NCBI GenBank assembly: GCA_041576975.1 | Contig: JBFGJY010000008.1 | Location: forward strand, 1 to 57,067 | Length of the DNA stretch: 57,067 bases | Direction of reading: 5' to 3' | Source: JBFGJY01 sp041576975 | GTDB lineage: Bacteria; Pseudomonadota; Gammaproteobacteria; UBA4575 | In this document: positions 26,511-35,796 of the stretch, piece by piece | How positions within the stretch are numbered: the stretch's first letter is position 1 | Layout of the letters: each line of letters starts with the position of its first letter | The notes under the pieces: model-generated | Database searches by the model: none | Told to the model about the DNA's origin: nothing | The model's input: only the letters and a program-made list of their open reading frames with translations | Position numbers and translations under genes: made by a program

Positions 26511-27407
26511 ATGCAAATAACGGCAACAATGGTTAAAGAGCTGCGTGAGCGTACTGGCGCAGGCATGATGGAGTGTAAAAAGGCATTAACAGAAAGTGGT
26601 GGCAACATGGAAGTGGCTATAGAGCAAATGCGTAAGTCAGGTCAGGCTAAAGCCGACAAAAAAGCCGGACGTATAGCTGCGGAAGGAACAATCGTAATTG
26701 CTATATCAGCAGATGAAAAGCTGGCATCTATTGTAGAGGTAAATTGTGAGACAGATTTTGTGGCTAAAGATGACCATTTCCAAGCATTTTCAAAACAATT
26801 GGCTAATATTGTATTGGGCAGTGATATCAATACAGTTAATGAATTAGGTACTGCTACTCTGGAGTCAGGTCACAGTATTGAGCAAGCTCGTCTTGAATTA
26901 GTAAATAAAATTGGCGAGAACATTCAAATACGGCGTTTTGAAAAAATAAATAGTAAAGGCGCAATTGCAAATTATTCACATGGAAATCGAATTGGTGTTT
27001 TAGTCGATCTCGCAGGCGGAGATACAGAGTTAGGTAAAGATATTGCCATGCACATTGCAGCAAGTAACCCCGTATGCATAGCTGAAGAGGATGTCCCTGC
27101 TGATTTACTGGCAAAAGAGAAAGAGATTTTTATGGCGCAAGCAGAGGCCAGTGGAAAGCCACAAGAAATCATAGAAAAAATGGTGCAAGGTAAATTGAAG
27201 AAGCATCTCAAAGAAATCACTTTACTAGGCCAACCTTTTGTAAAAGATCCGGATCAAACTATCGCTGGATTGCTAAAAAATGCAAATGCATCAGTTACTA
27301 GATTCATTCGATTTGAAGTAGGTGAAGGTATAGAAAAAAGGTCTGAGAACTTTGCAGATGAGGTCATGGCCCAAGTCAAAAAAAGCGAAGATGAGAATGA
27401 TGACTAA
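26511..27407 (+). CDS. tsf: Translation elongation factor Ts
   Basis: Nucleotide exchange factor that recycles EF-Tu. It has 298 aa (E. coli 283). The N-terminal UBA-like domain has MVKELRERTGAGMMECKKAL and the EF-Tu contact motif is CETDFVAKDDHF (about residues 79-90). The C-terminal tail is charged (KKSEDENDD). It follows rpsB as in nearly all bacteria and ends before a strong terminator. Confidence 0.98.
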   Translation: MQITATMVKELRERTGAGMMECKKALTESGGNMEVAIEQMRKSGQAKADKKAGRIAAEGTIVIAISADEKLASIVEVNCETDFVAKDDHFQAFSKQLANIVLGSDINTVNELGTATLESGHSIEQARLELVNKIGENIQIRRFEKINSKGAIANYSHGNRIGVLVDLAGGDTELGKDIAMHIAASNPVCIAEEDVPADLLAKEKEIFMAQAEASGKPQEIIEKMVQGKLKKHLKEITLLGQPFVKDPDQTIAGLLKNANASVTRFIRFEVGEGIEKRSENFADEVMAQVKKSEDENDD

Positions 27408-27414
27408 GATAATT

Positions 27415-27439
27415 AAAAAGGGGCGACGCCCCTTTTTTT
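27415..27439 (+). terminator. Intrinsic terminator between tsf and pyrH
   Basis: Stem AAAAAGGGGC (27415-27424), loop GAC, GCCCCTTTTT (27428-27437), and T tract to 27439. It directly abuts an ATG at 27440, which argues that pyrH starts further in (27455). Confidence 0.9.
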
Positions 27440-27454
27440 ATGCCTGAAAGCTTT

Positions 27455-28186
27455 ATGTCTAGTAGTGAACCTGTTTACCATCGTATTTTATTAAAACTCA
27501 GTGGTGAAGCGCTGATGGGCGAGTATGATTACGGTATTGATCCCAAGATACTTGCTTGTATCGCTACAGAGATCGCACATGTAAATCACCTTGGTGTACA
27601 GGTTGCGATTGTAATTGGTGGCGGCAATATATTTCGTGGGGCAGGGCTTGCTCAAGGTGGCATGGATCGTGTCACAGCAGACCATATGGGTATGTTAGCT
27701 ACGGTAATGAATAGCCTCGCATTACAGGATGCACTCGAAGGTATGAGTGTGTACTGTCGAGTGATGTCTGCAGTTAAAATCAATCAAGTATGTGAAGATT
27801 ATATAAGAAGACGTGCTATACGCCATTTAGAAAAAGGTCGAGTAGTTGTATTTGCAGCAGGCACTGGCAACCCTTACTTCACAACTGATTCTGCAGCAAG
27901 TTTGCGGGCTTCAGAAATTAATGCCGACATTATGCTTAAAGCAACAAAAGTGGATGGTGTTTATGATGACGACCCTCATAAAAATCCTAACGCTAATAGA
28001 TACGAAACAATTGATTATGATGAGGCTATAAATAAAAAACTGGCTGTCATGGATGCAACTGCTTTGGTACTTTGTCGAGATAATAATATTCCTTTGCGAG
28101 TATTTAATCTATTTAATGAAGGCGATCTAACTAAAATTATACAAGGTGAAAATATTGGTACTGTGGTTACAGGAGCGAAAGTGTGA
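27455..28186 (+). CDS. pyrH: UMP kinase
   Basis: Phosphorylates UMP to UDP; hexameric amino-acid-kinase-fold enzyme. From ATG 27455 (MSSSEPVYHRILLKLSGEAL) it has 243 aa, as in E. coli (241). The ATG at 27440 adds five residues, but lies at the end of the upstream terminator's T tract. Motifs: KLSGEALMG phosphate loop, VIGGGNIFRG, TGNPYFTTDSAASLRASEI, KATKVDGVYDDDP. Its stop overlaps the GTG of frr by three bases, giving translational coupling. Confidence 0.97.
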   Translation: MSSSEPVYHRILLKLSGEALMGEYDYGIDPKILACIATEIAHVNHLGVQVAIVIGGGNIFRGAGLAQGGMDRVTADHMGMLATVMNSLALQDALEGMSVYCRVMSAVKINQVCEDYIRRRAIRHLEKGRVVVFAAGTGNPYFTTDSAASLRASEINADIMLKATKVDGVYDDDPHKNPNANRYETIDYDEAINKKLAVMDATALVLCRDNNIPLRVFNLFNEGDLTKIIQGENIGTVVTGAKV

Positions 28187-28740
28187 TTGATGAGATAAAA
28201 CAAGATGCGCAAGACCGTATGCGCAAAAGTATCGATGCATTATTCCATGAGCTTTCAAAAGTTCGCACAGGACGTGCAAATGCGCGTTTGTTGGATCATG
28301 TAATGGTTGAGTATTACGGCAATCAGGTCCCTATTAACCAAGCCGCAACTGTAGCTGTAGAAGATGCGCGTACTATTGCCATCACACCTTGGGAAAGGTC
28401 TTTAGTACCAGTGGTTGAAAAAGCAATTATGAGTTCTGATCTTGGTTTAAATCCTACAACTGCTGGTACTGTAATTAGAATAGTTATGCCACCATTGACT
28501 GAAGAGAGACGTAGAGATCTGGTACGAGTTGTTAAACATGAAGCAGAAAAGTCTCGAATAGCAATTCGCAATATTCGTCGTGATGCTAATGCAGATTTCA
28601 AAGAGCTTTTAAAAGAAAAAGAAATTTCTGAAGACGAAGAGCATCACGCTCAAGATGATATTCAAAAACTTACTGATCAGTTTATTAAAGAGATTGAATC
28701 AATTCTGGAGCAAAAAGAAAAAGATTTAATGGAAGTTTAA
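28183..28740 (+). CDS. frr: Ribosome recycling factor
   Basis: Splits post-termination ribosomes together with EF-G. It has 185 aa, as in E. coli. Start is GTG 28183, overlapping the pyrH stop, with AGGAG (28171-28175) 7 bases upstream. Signatures: LSKVRTGRANARLLDH near the N-terminus and PPLTEERRRDLVRVVKHEAE in the long helical bundle. Ends before a 70-base gap preceding uppS. Confidence 0.98.
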   Translation: MIDEIKQDAQDRMRKSIDALFHELSKVRTGRANARLLDHVMVEYYGNQVPINQAATVAVEDARTIAITPWERSLVPVVEKAIMSSDLGLNPTTAGTVIRIVMPPLTEERRRDLVRVVKHEAEKSRIAIRNIRRDANADFKELLKEKEISEDEEHHAQDDIQKLTDQFIKEIESILEQKEKDLMEV

Positions 28741-28810
28741 AAAGCTACGCTTGATTAGTACTTATTATTGTGATGCATTATTCTATTTTTGAGCTCTATT
28801 TTTAAATTCA

Positions 28811-29536
28811 ATGTCAGACGAGCTCCCCCCGAGACATGTCGCTATTATTATGGACGGTAATGGTAGATGGGCGAAACAACGAAAATTACCACGCACTGCT
28901 GGGCACCAACAGGGGGTAAAAGTTACACAAGAAATTATTAAGGCATGTGGTAAGGCTGGGGTGAAATATTTAACATTATTTGCATTTAGTAGTGAAAATT
29001 GGCAAAGGCCTAAAGGTGAAGTTTCTGCATTGATGGATTTATTTATGCAGTCACTTAAAAATGAAGTACAAAATTTAGCTGAAAACGGAGTACATCTAAA
29101 GTTTCTTGGTCAAATAGACGCCTTTTCTAAAAAACTATTCCAACAGATCCAATATGCAGAAGAGCTTACTTCAAAAAATGACAAATTGTTTCTGAATATC
29201 GCTGCGAACTATGGTGGCAAGTGGGATATTTTGCAAGCGGTAAAAAAAATTATTCAAGAGGTAAATAACGGTAATTTAAAATTAGACAGCATAAATGAAG
29301 ATATCCTAGATAAAGAATTAGCCACTAAAGATATCCCAGCTCCAGATTTGTTTATACGTACAGGTGGCGAGCAACGTATCAGCAACTTTCTATTATGGCA
29401 ACTAGCTTATACTGAATTATATTTTAGCGACATACTTTGGCCAGATTTTAACTCTGATGAATTAGAAAAGGCGTTTGAAAATTATAGACTAAGACAAAGA
29501 AGGTTTGGTCGCACCCAAGAACAAGTAGCACGATAA
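28811..29536 (+). CDS. uppS: Undecaprenyl (di-trans,poly-cis) diphosphate synthase
   Basis: Adds eight isopentenyl units to farnesyl diphosphate in cis to build the C55 carrier of cell-wall and LPS synthesis. It has 241 aa (E. coli 253). The pyrophosphate site is IIMDGNGRWAKQRKLPRT (catalytic Asp), and the C-terminal signature RTGGEQRISNFLLWQLAYTE is intact. cdsA starts 4 bases later. Confidence 0.98.
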   Translation: MSDELPPRHVAIIMDGNGRWAKQRKLPRTAGHQQGVKVTQEIIKACGKAGVKYLTLFAFSSENWQRPKGEVSALMDLFMQSLKNEVQNLAENGVHLKFLGQIDAFSKKLFQQIQYAEELTSKNDKLFLNIAANYGGKWDILQAVKKIIQEVNNGNLKLDSINEDILDKELATKDIPAPDLFIRTGGEQRISNFLLWQLAYTELYFSDILWPDFNSDELEKAFENYRLRQRRFGRTQEQVAR

Positions 29537-29540
29537 CAAA

Positions 29541-30347
29541 ATGTTAAAACAACGAATTATTACTGCAATTGTTCTTGGTGCAATAATTGTATGGGCAATT
29601 TTTAAATTGCCAAATCATTTGCTTGCACTTGTATTTGCTGTAATAACAATATTAGGTGCTTGGGAATGGGCTAGTTTAATTCGTCCATCTCAAATAAGTT
29701 GGAAAATAATTTATGTTGTATTTACAGGTGCATTAATTCTGGTTACATGGGAGTTTGCTGAGCCGCATCATGTGCGCACAATTTTGTTAGTTGCGGGCTT
29801 ATGGTGGGCAAGTGTAGTGATACTGCTTGCATTTTATGAGCCTAAATGGTTGCAATCGGATTGGCTACAGCGTGTGCTAGAGTTCTCCGGTTTTATAGTA
29901 TTAATTCCGGCCTGGTTAGCGCTTAAGAGCTTGCATAATCTTGATCCTAAAAAGTTGATGTATTTATTGGCGTTGATTTGGGTCGCAGATATTGCAGCCT
30001 ATTTTGTAGGCAAACGCTTTGGAAAAAATAAATTAGCACCTGATCTTAGCCCAGGGAAATCTCGTGAAGGTTTATGGGGAGCATTGATGGCTTCTTTGAT
30101 ACTTTCAATTATAGGTGTTTATTTGTTTGAACTTGACAAAAAGGTGTGGATCTATTTTGGGTGTCTGTGTTTCCTAACTGCATTGATTTCGGTGGTTGGA
30201 GACTTATATGAAAGTTTATTAAAAAGAAAAGCAGGGGTTAAGGATAGTGGAAGAATTTTGCCTGGTCATGGCGGTGTGCTCGATAGAATTGACAGCTTAA
30301 CTGCAGCTGCCCCTGGGTTTGTTCTTGGACTATACTGGGTGGTATGA
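29541..30347 (+). CDS. cdsA: Phosphatidate cytidylyltransferase (CDP-diacylglycerol synthase)
   Basis: Polytopic inner-membrane enzyme making CDP-diacylglycerol for all phospholipids. It has 268 aa with several hydrophobic segments. The C-terminal CdsA signature AGVKDSGRILPGHGGVLDRI is complete, with GKSREGLWGAL before it. Its stop overlaps the dxr start (ATGA). Confidence 0.97.
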   Translation: MLKQRIITAIVLGAIIVWAIFKLPNHLLALVFAVITILGAWEWASLIRPSQISWKIIYVVFTGALILVTWEFAEPHHVRTILLVAGLWWASVVILLAFYEPKWLQSDWLQRVLEFSGFIVLIPAWLALKSLHNLDPKKLMYLLALIWVADIAAYFVGKRFGKNKLAPDLSPGKSREGLWGALMASLILSIIGVYLFELDKKVWIYFGCLCFLTALISVVGDLYESLLKRKAGVKDSGRILPGHGGVLDRIDSLTAAAPGFVLGLYWVV

Positions 30348-31561
30348 CCGAATTTACTGCATTTTCAAAACCTGCGCTTAAAGGTGTAGCAAAAATTTCA
30401 ATCTTAGGCGCGACCGGCTCTGTTGGGATCAATACGCTTGATGTCATCCAACAGCATCCAACAAACTTCTCTGTTACTGCATTGACTACTAATAATCAAA
30501 TCGATCTTTTATATGAACAATGTTTGAATTTTCGCCCAAAGCTTGCAGTAGTTACTAATCATAAATTAGCAGATGAGTTTATTGCAAAATTCGATAACAG
30601 TGACTATAAACCAGAACTACTTGTAGGTGGACATGGATTAGAGGTAGCTGCAAGTTTAAGTGAAATTGATTTTGTAATGTCTGCAATTGTAGGAGCAGCG
30701 GGATTGCCCGCAACGCTGGCTGCGGCACAAGCGGGGAAGCGGATACTGCTTGCTAATAAAGAAGCACTCGTAATGTCTGGCAGTTTGTTAATGGAGCGCG
30801 TTCGTCAAAATAATTCACTATTATTACCAATCGATAGTGAACATAATGCCGTGTTTCAGTGTCTACCAAAAGGGGATGATATATGTGAAATTGAAAAAAT
30901 TATTCTTACAGCTTCTGGAGGGCCGTTTTTAAATAAACCTCTAAATGAGTTTGGAAGTATCACACCAGAGGAAGCGTGTGCACATCCAAATTGGAAAATG
31001 GGTAAAAAGATATCTGTAGATTCTGCAACGATGATGAACAAGGGACTAGAGGTGATTGAAGCTTGCAAGTTATTTGAAAAAAATGTACAGGATGTGGAAG
31101 TTGTAATTCATCCACAATCAATAATTCATTCCTTAGTCGCATATCCAGATGGATCTATGCTTGCACATTTAGCTTATCCAGATATGCGAGTACCCATTGC
31201 GCATGCCTTAGCCTGGCCGCAACGTATAACCTCAGGTGTAAATTTTATGGACTTGACTAAAATAGGAACACTAGAGTTTTTTCAACCAGATAGAAATCGT
31301 TTTCCTTGCTTGCAGTTGGCGTACAATGCAATGGAGTCTGCCGAGAGTGCTGCGACAGTTTTAAACGCAGCAAATGAAGTCGCGGTAGATAACTTTTTAA
31401 AAACTAATATAGCTTTTACAGACATTCCAACGGTAATTGATGCTGCATTGCAGCATCTTGAACACGAAGAAGTAAATGATCTGGATATGATTCTTGAGAA
31501 AGACCAACAAGCACGTCTTTATGCACAGGGTTTTATAAATCATTCATTAGTGAGGCATTAA
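30344..31561 (+). CDS. dxr: 1-deoxy-D-xylulose 5-phosphate reductoisomerase
   Basis: First committed step of the MEP isoprenoid pathway: DXP to MEP with NADPH. It has 405 aa (E. coli 398). The NADPH fold has SILGATGSVGINTLDVI (about residues 17-33); the active site has LANKEALVMSG, DSEHNAVFQ, ASGGPF and SVDSATMMNKGLEVIEA. It overlaps cdsA by 4 bases and precedes rseP by 2. Confidence 0.98.
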   Translation: MTEFTAFSKPALKGVAKISILGATGSVGINTLDVIQQHPTNFSVTALTTNNQIDLLYEQCLNFRPKLAVVTNHKLADEFIAKFDNSDYKPELLVGGHGLEVAASLSEIDFVMSAIVGAAGLPATLAAAQAGKRILLANKEALVMSGSLLMERVRQNNSLLLPIDSEHNAVFQCLPKGDDICEIEKIILTASGGPFLNKPLNEFGSITPEEACAHPNWKMGKKISVDSATMMNKGLEVIEACKLFEKNVQDVEVVIHPQSIIHSLVAYPDGSMLAHLAYPDMRVPIAHALAWPQRITSGVNFMDLTKIGTLEFFQPDRNRFPCLQLAYNAMESAESAATVLNAANEVAVDNFLKTNIAFTDIPTVIDAALQHLEHEEVNDLDMILEKDQQARLYAQGFINHSLVRH

Positions 31562-31563
31562 AT

Positions 31564-32934
31564 ATGCAATGGTTAACTTATGTGCTTGCCTTTATTGTTG
31601 CTGTAGGCATTATTGTGACGGTGCACGAATTTGGTCATTTTTGGGTAGCCAAGAAACTTGGGGTAAAAGTGCTACGTTTTTCAGTTGGATTTGGAAAGCC
31701 GCTACTAACACGAATCGCGGGCGCTGATAAAACCGAATACGTTGTTGCAAGTATCCCTCTTGGTGGTTACGTAAAGATGTTGGATGAACGCGAAGGAGAA
31801 GTTTCTAAAAGCGAAGTGCATCGTGCTTTTAATCGGCAACCTGTCTGGAAAAGATTTGCCATAGTTTCTGCGGGACCAATATTTAATTTTATTTTTGCTG
31901 TGTTGGCGTACTGGGTAACATTTGTAGTAGGTATAGAAGGTATAAAACCCACTATAGGTGAAGTGTTACCACAAAGTATTGCTGAGCAAGCACAATTACA
32001 ACCACATGATACATTTATACTAGTCGAAGATGTGCCTGTGCAAACTTGGCAGCAAACTACTATTCAACTATTAGATAAAGCACTTATATCTGGTACGGTT
32101 AAAGCAACATTGCTGAGTGAAAGCGGCGCACAAAAAGTTATTGAATTGAATCTTAATGATACTAAGAAGTTGTTATCAGAAGGAAATTTGCTGGAAAAAA
32201 TTGGTATTGCACCTTGGAGGTATCAATATCAACCCATATTTGGTGAGATTACATCAGGAGTTGCAAAGTCCGCAGGGATTCAATCAGGTGATCGAGTAAT
32301 TAGTGTTGATGATAAGCAAGTAGATAGCTGGGACGACTTAGTCAAATATATTAGAGCACATGCAGGTGTTTCAATAAAAGTAGTTGTGCTAAGAGATAAT
32401 GAGCGCTTGAATTTTGAACTAATACCTGAACCCCAAGAACAAAATGGTAAAATTATCGGGCTCATTGGTGCTTACCCATTTGTTGATCTAGCGCAACTGA
32501 ATTCACACAGAAATGAACTAAGAGTCATCGTTCGTTATAACCCATTTGTAGCCATAGGCAAGGGATTAATTAAAACATGGGATGTTTCTATTTTGACCTT
32601 AAAGCTTTTATGGAAGCTTGTGATAGGTGTGGCCTCATTAAAAAATATCAGTGGCCCAGTAACCATAGCTGAATATGCAGGAGTATCAGCAGCAATTGGT
32701 TTTTCTGCCTTTGTGGGGGCCTTAGCAATCATTAGTATTAGTATTGGAATACTGAATTTATTGCCGATTCCAATACTAGATGGTGGTCATCTATTCTATT
32801 ATATAGTTGAAATCGTAAAAGGCAGCCCGGTTTCTGAACAGTTTGAGGCATTTGGGCAGCGCGTAGGTATAGTTATGCTAGCAGGCTTAATGTGCTTGGC
32901 ATTTTATAACGATATACATCGGTTACTACAATAA
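31564..32934 (+). CDS. rseP: RIP metalloprotease RseP (site-2 protease)
   Basis: Inner-membrane zinc protease that cleaves the anti-sigma factor RseA and frees sigma-E. It has 456 aa (E. coli 450). The HEFGHFWVAKKLGV zinc motif lies in the first transmembrane segment (about residues 21-34); two tandem PDZ domains occupy the periplasmic middle; NLLPIPILDGGHLFYY supplies the third ligand. bamA, an envelope-assembly gene, follows 31 bases later. Confidence 0.97.
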   Translation: MQWLTYVLAFIVAVGIIVTVHEFGHFWVAKKLGVKVLRFSVGFGKPLLTRIAGADKTEYVVASIPLGGYVKMLDEREGEVSKSEVHRAFNRQPVWKRFAIVSAGPIFNFIFAVLAYWVTFVVGIEGIKPTIGEVLPQSIAEQAQLQPHDTFILVEDVPVQTWQQTTIQLLDKALISGTVKATLLSESGAQKVIELNLNDTKKLLSEGNLLEKIGIAPWRYQYQPIFGEITSGVAKSAGIQSGDRVISVDDKQVDSWDDLVKYIRAHAGVSIKVVVLRDNERLNFELIPEPQEQNGKIIGLIGAYPFVDLAQLNSHRNELRVIVRYNPFVAIGKGLIKTWDVSILTLKLLWKLVIGVASLKNISGPVTIAEYAGVSAAIGFSAFVGALAIISISIGILNLLPIPILDGGHLFYYIVEIVKGSPVSEQFEAFGQRVGIVMLAGLMCLAFYNDIHRLLQ

Positions 32935-32965
32935 AACAAATCGGTTACTTTAAAAAAATAGTAAT

Positions 32966-35260
32966 ATGGTGTTTTTTTCCTTCAAGCGTATTGCGCTTGT
33001 TTTTTTGTTTGGAATCTTCTCTTTGCCGGTTCTGGCTGAGTCCTTTCGTCTACAAGATATACAAATAGAAGGACTTGAACGTATCGAAGCGGGCACTGTG
33101 TTTACGTTCTTGCCCATAAAGGTAGGTGATCAGTTAGAAGAACGTCAAACAGCAAACATTATCCGTACATTATACAACACAGGTTTTTTTAAAGATATTC
33201 AATTGCGTCGAGAGGAAAATGTATTAGTAGTAGTTGTAAAAGAAAGGCCTGCTATTGCAAGCCTAAGCTTTGAAGGAAATAAAGTTTTTGGTGACGATCA
33301 ACTCAATGAAGCGCTCGAAAATATAGGTGTAGGAAGAGGTAGAGTATTCAATCGCTCAAGTTTAGAGCGCTTGGAGAATGAGTTATTGCAACAATATTTT
33401 GCTACAGGCAAATATGGTGTTAACGTCGATATAACAGTAACTGAATTACCTAGGAATCGAGTCGATGTATCCATTAAGATTGCTGAAGGAGAAGCTGCGA
33501 GAATTAAGCAGGTTAAAATAGTTGGCAATGAGAGCTTTGAAGAGGAGGAGTTAACTGATGATTTAGAATCAGGATTATTACCTTGGTACAACTTTTGGGG
33601 GTCCCGTGATCAGTATTCTAAGCAAAAACTACAAGGGGATTTAGAAATTATACGTTCACACTATCTAGACCACGGATATTTAAAATTTGATATTAGTTCT
33701 ACGCAAGTTTCTATTAGTCCAAATAAAGAAGATATCTTTATTACAATTAATATTGATGAAGGTGATCAGTATACACTCGAGAGTATTGAGCTGGCAGGAA
33801 AGTTCGTTGTACCTAAAGATGAGTTGGAGGCGTTAATAGATATAATACCAGGACAAAATTATTCGCGTGCTGCTGTTGTAAATATTACCGAAGCAATTAC
33901 TCGTAGATTAGGTGATGAGGGCTATGCATTTCCAAATATTAATCCCGTGCCAGATATCGATGAGGAGAAAAAACAAGTCTCTGTTACTATGTTCATAGAT
34001 CCTGGGAACCGAATATATGTTAGACGAATCAATTTCACAGGACATGTAACTACTGGCGATGAAGTTTTTAGGAGGGAACTACGACAAATGGAAGGTGGCT
34101 GGTATTCACAGACTAATATTGAACTTTCTCGACGTAGGATTCAGCGTTTGCCTTATGTCGAATCTGTTGAGTTTGATACGAAACGCGTGCCCAATTCTGA
34201 AGATTTTGTTGACATCGAGATTAATGTCAAGGAACGCTTGGCAGGAAGCTTTAATATAGGCGCAGGCTTTTCAAGTAATCTGGGTTTAGTGCTTACATCA
34301 AGTGTAAACCAGCAAAACTTTTTAGGTACTGGAAAAAATATAAGTTTTCAAATCAATACTAGTAAGGTCAATACAGTATACAGTTTAGAGTATGTTAATC
34401 CTTACTTTACAATTGATGGCGTAAGTCGTGGTTTTGGATTTTCATTTCTTGAAACGGATGCCCAAGAGGCAGAAATCTCTGAATTTGATTCAGATCAATA
34501 TGCCATAAGCACAAGAATGGGTATTCCATTAACGGAGACCGATCGGCTTGGTGGCAGATTACAGTTGGGAACTACACGTATTGGTACTGGTAGTGGCTCA
34601 GCTCAGGAAATCACAGAATTTGTAGAAGAAAATGGTAATGATTATGTAAATCTCACTTTTGGTTCGAATTTATACCATGACACACGCAATCGAAGTCTTT
34701 TTGCAACTAAAGGTAATCGACAGGATACAAGGCTAGAATTTACGGTTCCAGGAAGCGATTTAGAATTCTATAAAGTAGAATATGCAGCTAGAACTTTCAT
34801 CCCAATTAGTAAGAGTCTTACTCTGTCTTTAGGCGGAGAAATCGGTTATGGTGATGGATACGGTGGTACGACTGGTTTACCGTTTTTTGAAAATTTTCGT
34901 GCTGGTGGATTTAATTCAGTTCGAGGGTATGAAATTAATACTTTAGGGCCCCGTGACTCACTTGGTGACCCCTTTGGTGGAAGTTTTTTAACTACGGCTA
35001 GTGCAGAAATACTATTCCCGCCTCCAAATTTACTTTTTATTACAAAAGATAATGCACGGCTGGGTTTGTTTCTAGATGTAGGTAATGTGTTTACAGATTT
35101 TGACGATTTTGATACAAGTGAATTAAGAGGTTCTGTTGGTATAGGCATACAATGGGTTACAGGTATTGGTGGTATCAGTGCTGCACTTGCGTCACCATTT
35201 AATGATGAGCCTGATGATTTTACAGAAACATTTCAGTTTAACTTAGGGACAAGTTTTTAG
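32966..35260 (+). CDS. bamA: Outer membrane protein assembly factor BamA
   Basis: Central beta-barrel of the BAM complex that folds and inserts outer-membrane proteins. It has 764 aa (E. coli 810). A signal peptide (KRIALVFLFGIFSLPVLA, cleavage after about residue 24) precedes five POTRA domains (about 25-420) and the C-terminal barrel. The conserved loop-6 motif appears as SVRGYE, a Tyr variant of VRGF, and the protein ends in Phe as outer-membrane proteins do. skp follows after 20 bases. Confidence 0.97.
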   Translation: MVFFSFKRIALVFLFGIFSLPVLAESFRLQDIQIEGLERIEAGTVFTFLPIKVGDQLEERQTANIIRTLYNTGFFKDIQLRREENVLVVVVKERPAIASLSFEGNKVFGDDQLNEALENIGVGRGRVFNRSSLERLENELLQQYFATGKYGVNVDITVTELPRNRVDVSIKIAEGEAARIKQVKIVGNESFEEEELTDDLESGLLPWYNFWGSRDQYSKQKLQGDLEIIRSHYLDHGYLKFDISSTQVSISPNKEDIFITINIDEGDQYTLESIELAGKFVVPKDELEALIDIIPGQNYSRAAVVNITEAITRRLGDEGYAFPNINPVPDIDEEKKQVSVTMFIDPGNRIYVRRINFTGHVTTGDEVFRRELRQMEGGWYSQTNIELSRRRIQRLPYVESVEFDTKRVPNSEDFVDIEINVKERLAGSFNIGAGFSSNLGLVLTSSVNQQNFLGTGKNISFQINTSKVNTVYSLEYVNPYFTIDGVSRGFGFSFLETDAQEAEISEFDSDQYAISTRMGIPLTETDRLGGRLQLGTTRIGTGSGSAQEITEFVEENGNDYVNLTFGSNLYHDTRNRSLFATKGNRQDTRLEFTVPGSDLEFYKVEYAARTFIPISKSLTLSLGGEIGYGDGYGGTTGLPFFENFRAGGFNSVRGYEINTLGPRDSLGDPFGGSFLTTASAEILFPPPNLLFITKDNARLGLFLDVGNVFTDFDDFDTSELRGSVGIGIQWVTGIGGISAALASPFNDEPDDFTETFQFNLGTSF

Positions 35261-35280
35261 AGTTTGAGAGAAACAAAATA

Positions 35281-35784
35281 ATGTTTAGAATATTTAGTAA
35301 AGTTTTTTATGCCACACTTTTGATTTTTCCTATTATCGTAAGTGCGGAAGCAAAAATTGGATTTGTTAATATGGCTGAAATTATGGAGAAATCACCACAA
35401 GCCGAAGCGGCGCGCAAAGCTTTGGAGAAGGAGTTTTCTGGCCGAGATAAAAAACTCACAGGTGTACGTGATGAAATTTTAAAACTTGAAGAAACATTAA
35501 AACAAGATGGACCAATAATGAGTGATAGTAGACGTACTCAGTTGGAGAAAGAAATTTTGAATAAAAAAAGAGAGTACAATCGCCAACAAGATGAGCTTCG
35601 AGAAGATTTTAATATTCGTCGTAATGAAGAGCTGGGTAAACTACAGAAAAATGTGCAGGATGTGATAGTTGGAATTGCAAAAAGTGAAAATTACGATCTT
35701 TTAGTCACGCAGCCTATTCTATTTGCAAGTAGTCGTATCGATTTGACAGAACGTGTTTTACAGGAGTTGCAAAAAACCCAGTAG
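35281..35784 (+). CDS. skp: Periplasmic chaperone Skp (OmpH)
   Basis: Trimeric jellyfish-shaped chaperone that carries unfolded outer-membrane proteins to BamA. It has 167 aa (E. coli 161). A signal peptide (about residues 1-21, ending VSAEA) is followed by AKIGFVNMAEIM and two long charged helices forming a coiled coil (about 45-125). Canonical bamA-skp-lpxD position. Confidence 0.95.
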   Translation: MFRIFSKVFYATLLIFPIIVSAEAKIGFVNMAEIMEKSPQAEAARKALEKEFSGRDKKLTGVRDEILKLEETLKQDGPIMSDSRRTQLEKEILNKKREYNRQQDELREDFNIRRNEELGKLQKNVQDVIVGIAKSENYDLLVTQPILFASSRIDLTERVLQELQKTQ

Positions 35785-35796
35785 TGAGCGTGAGTC

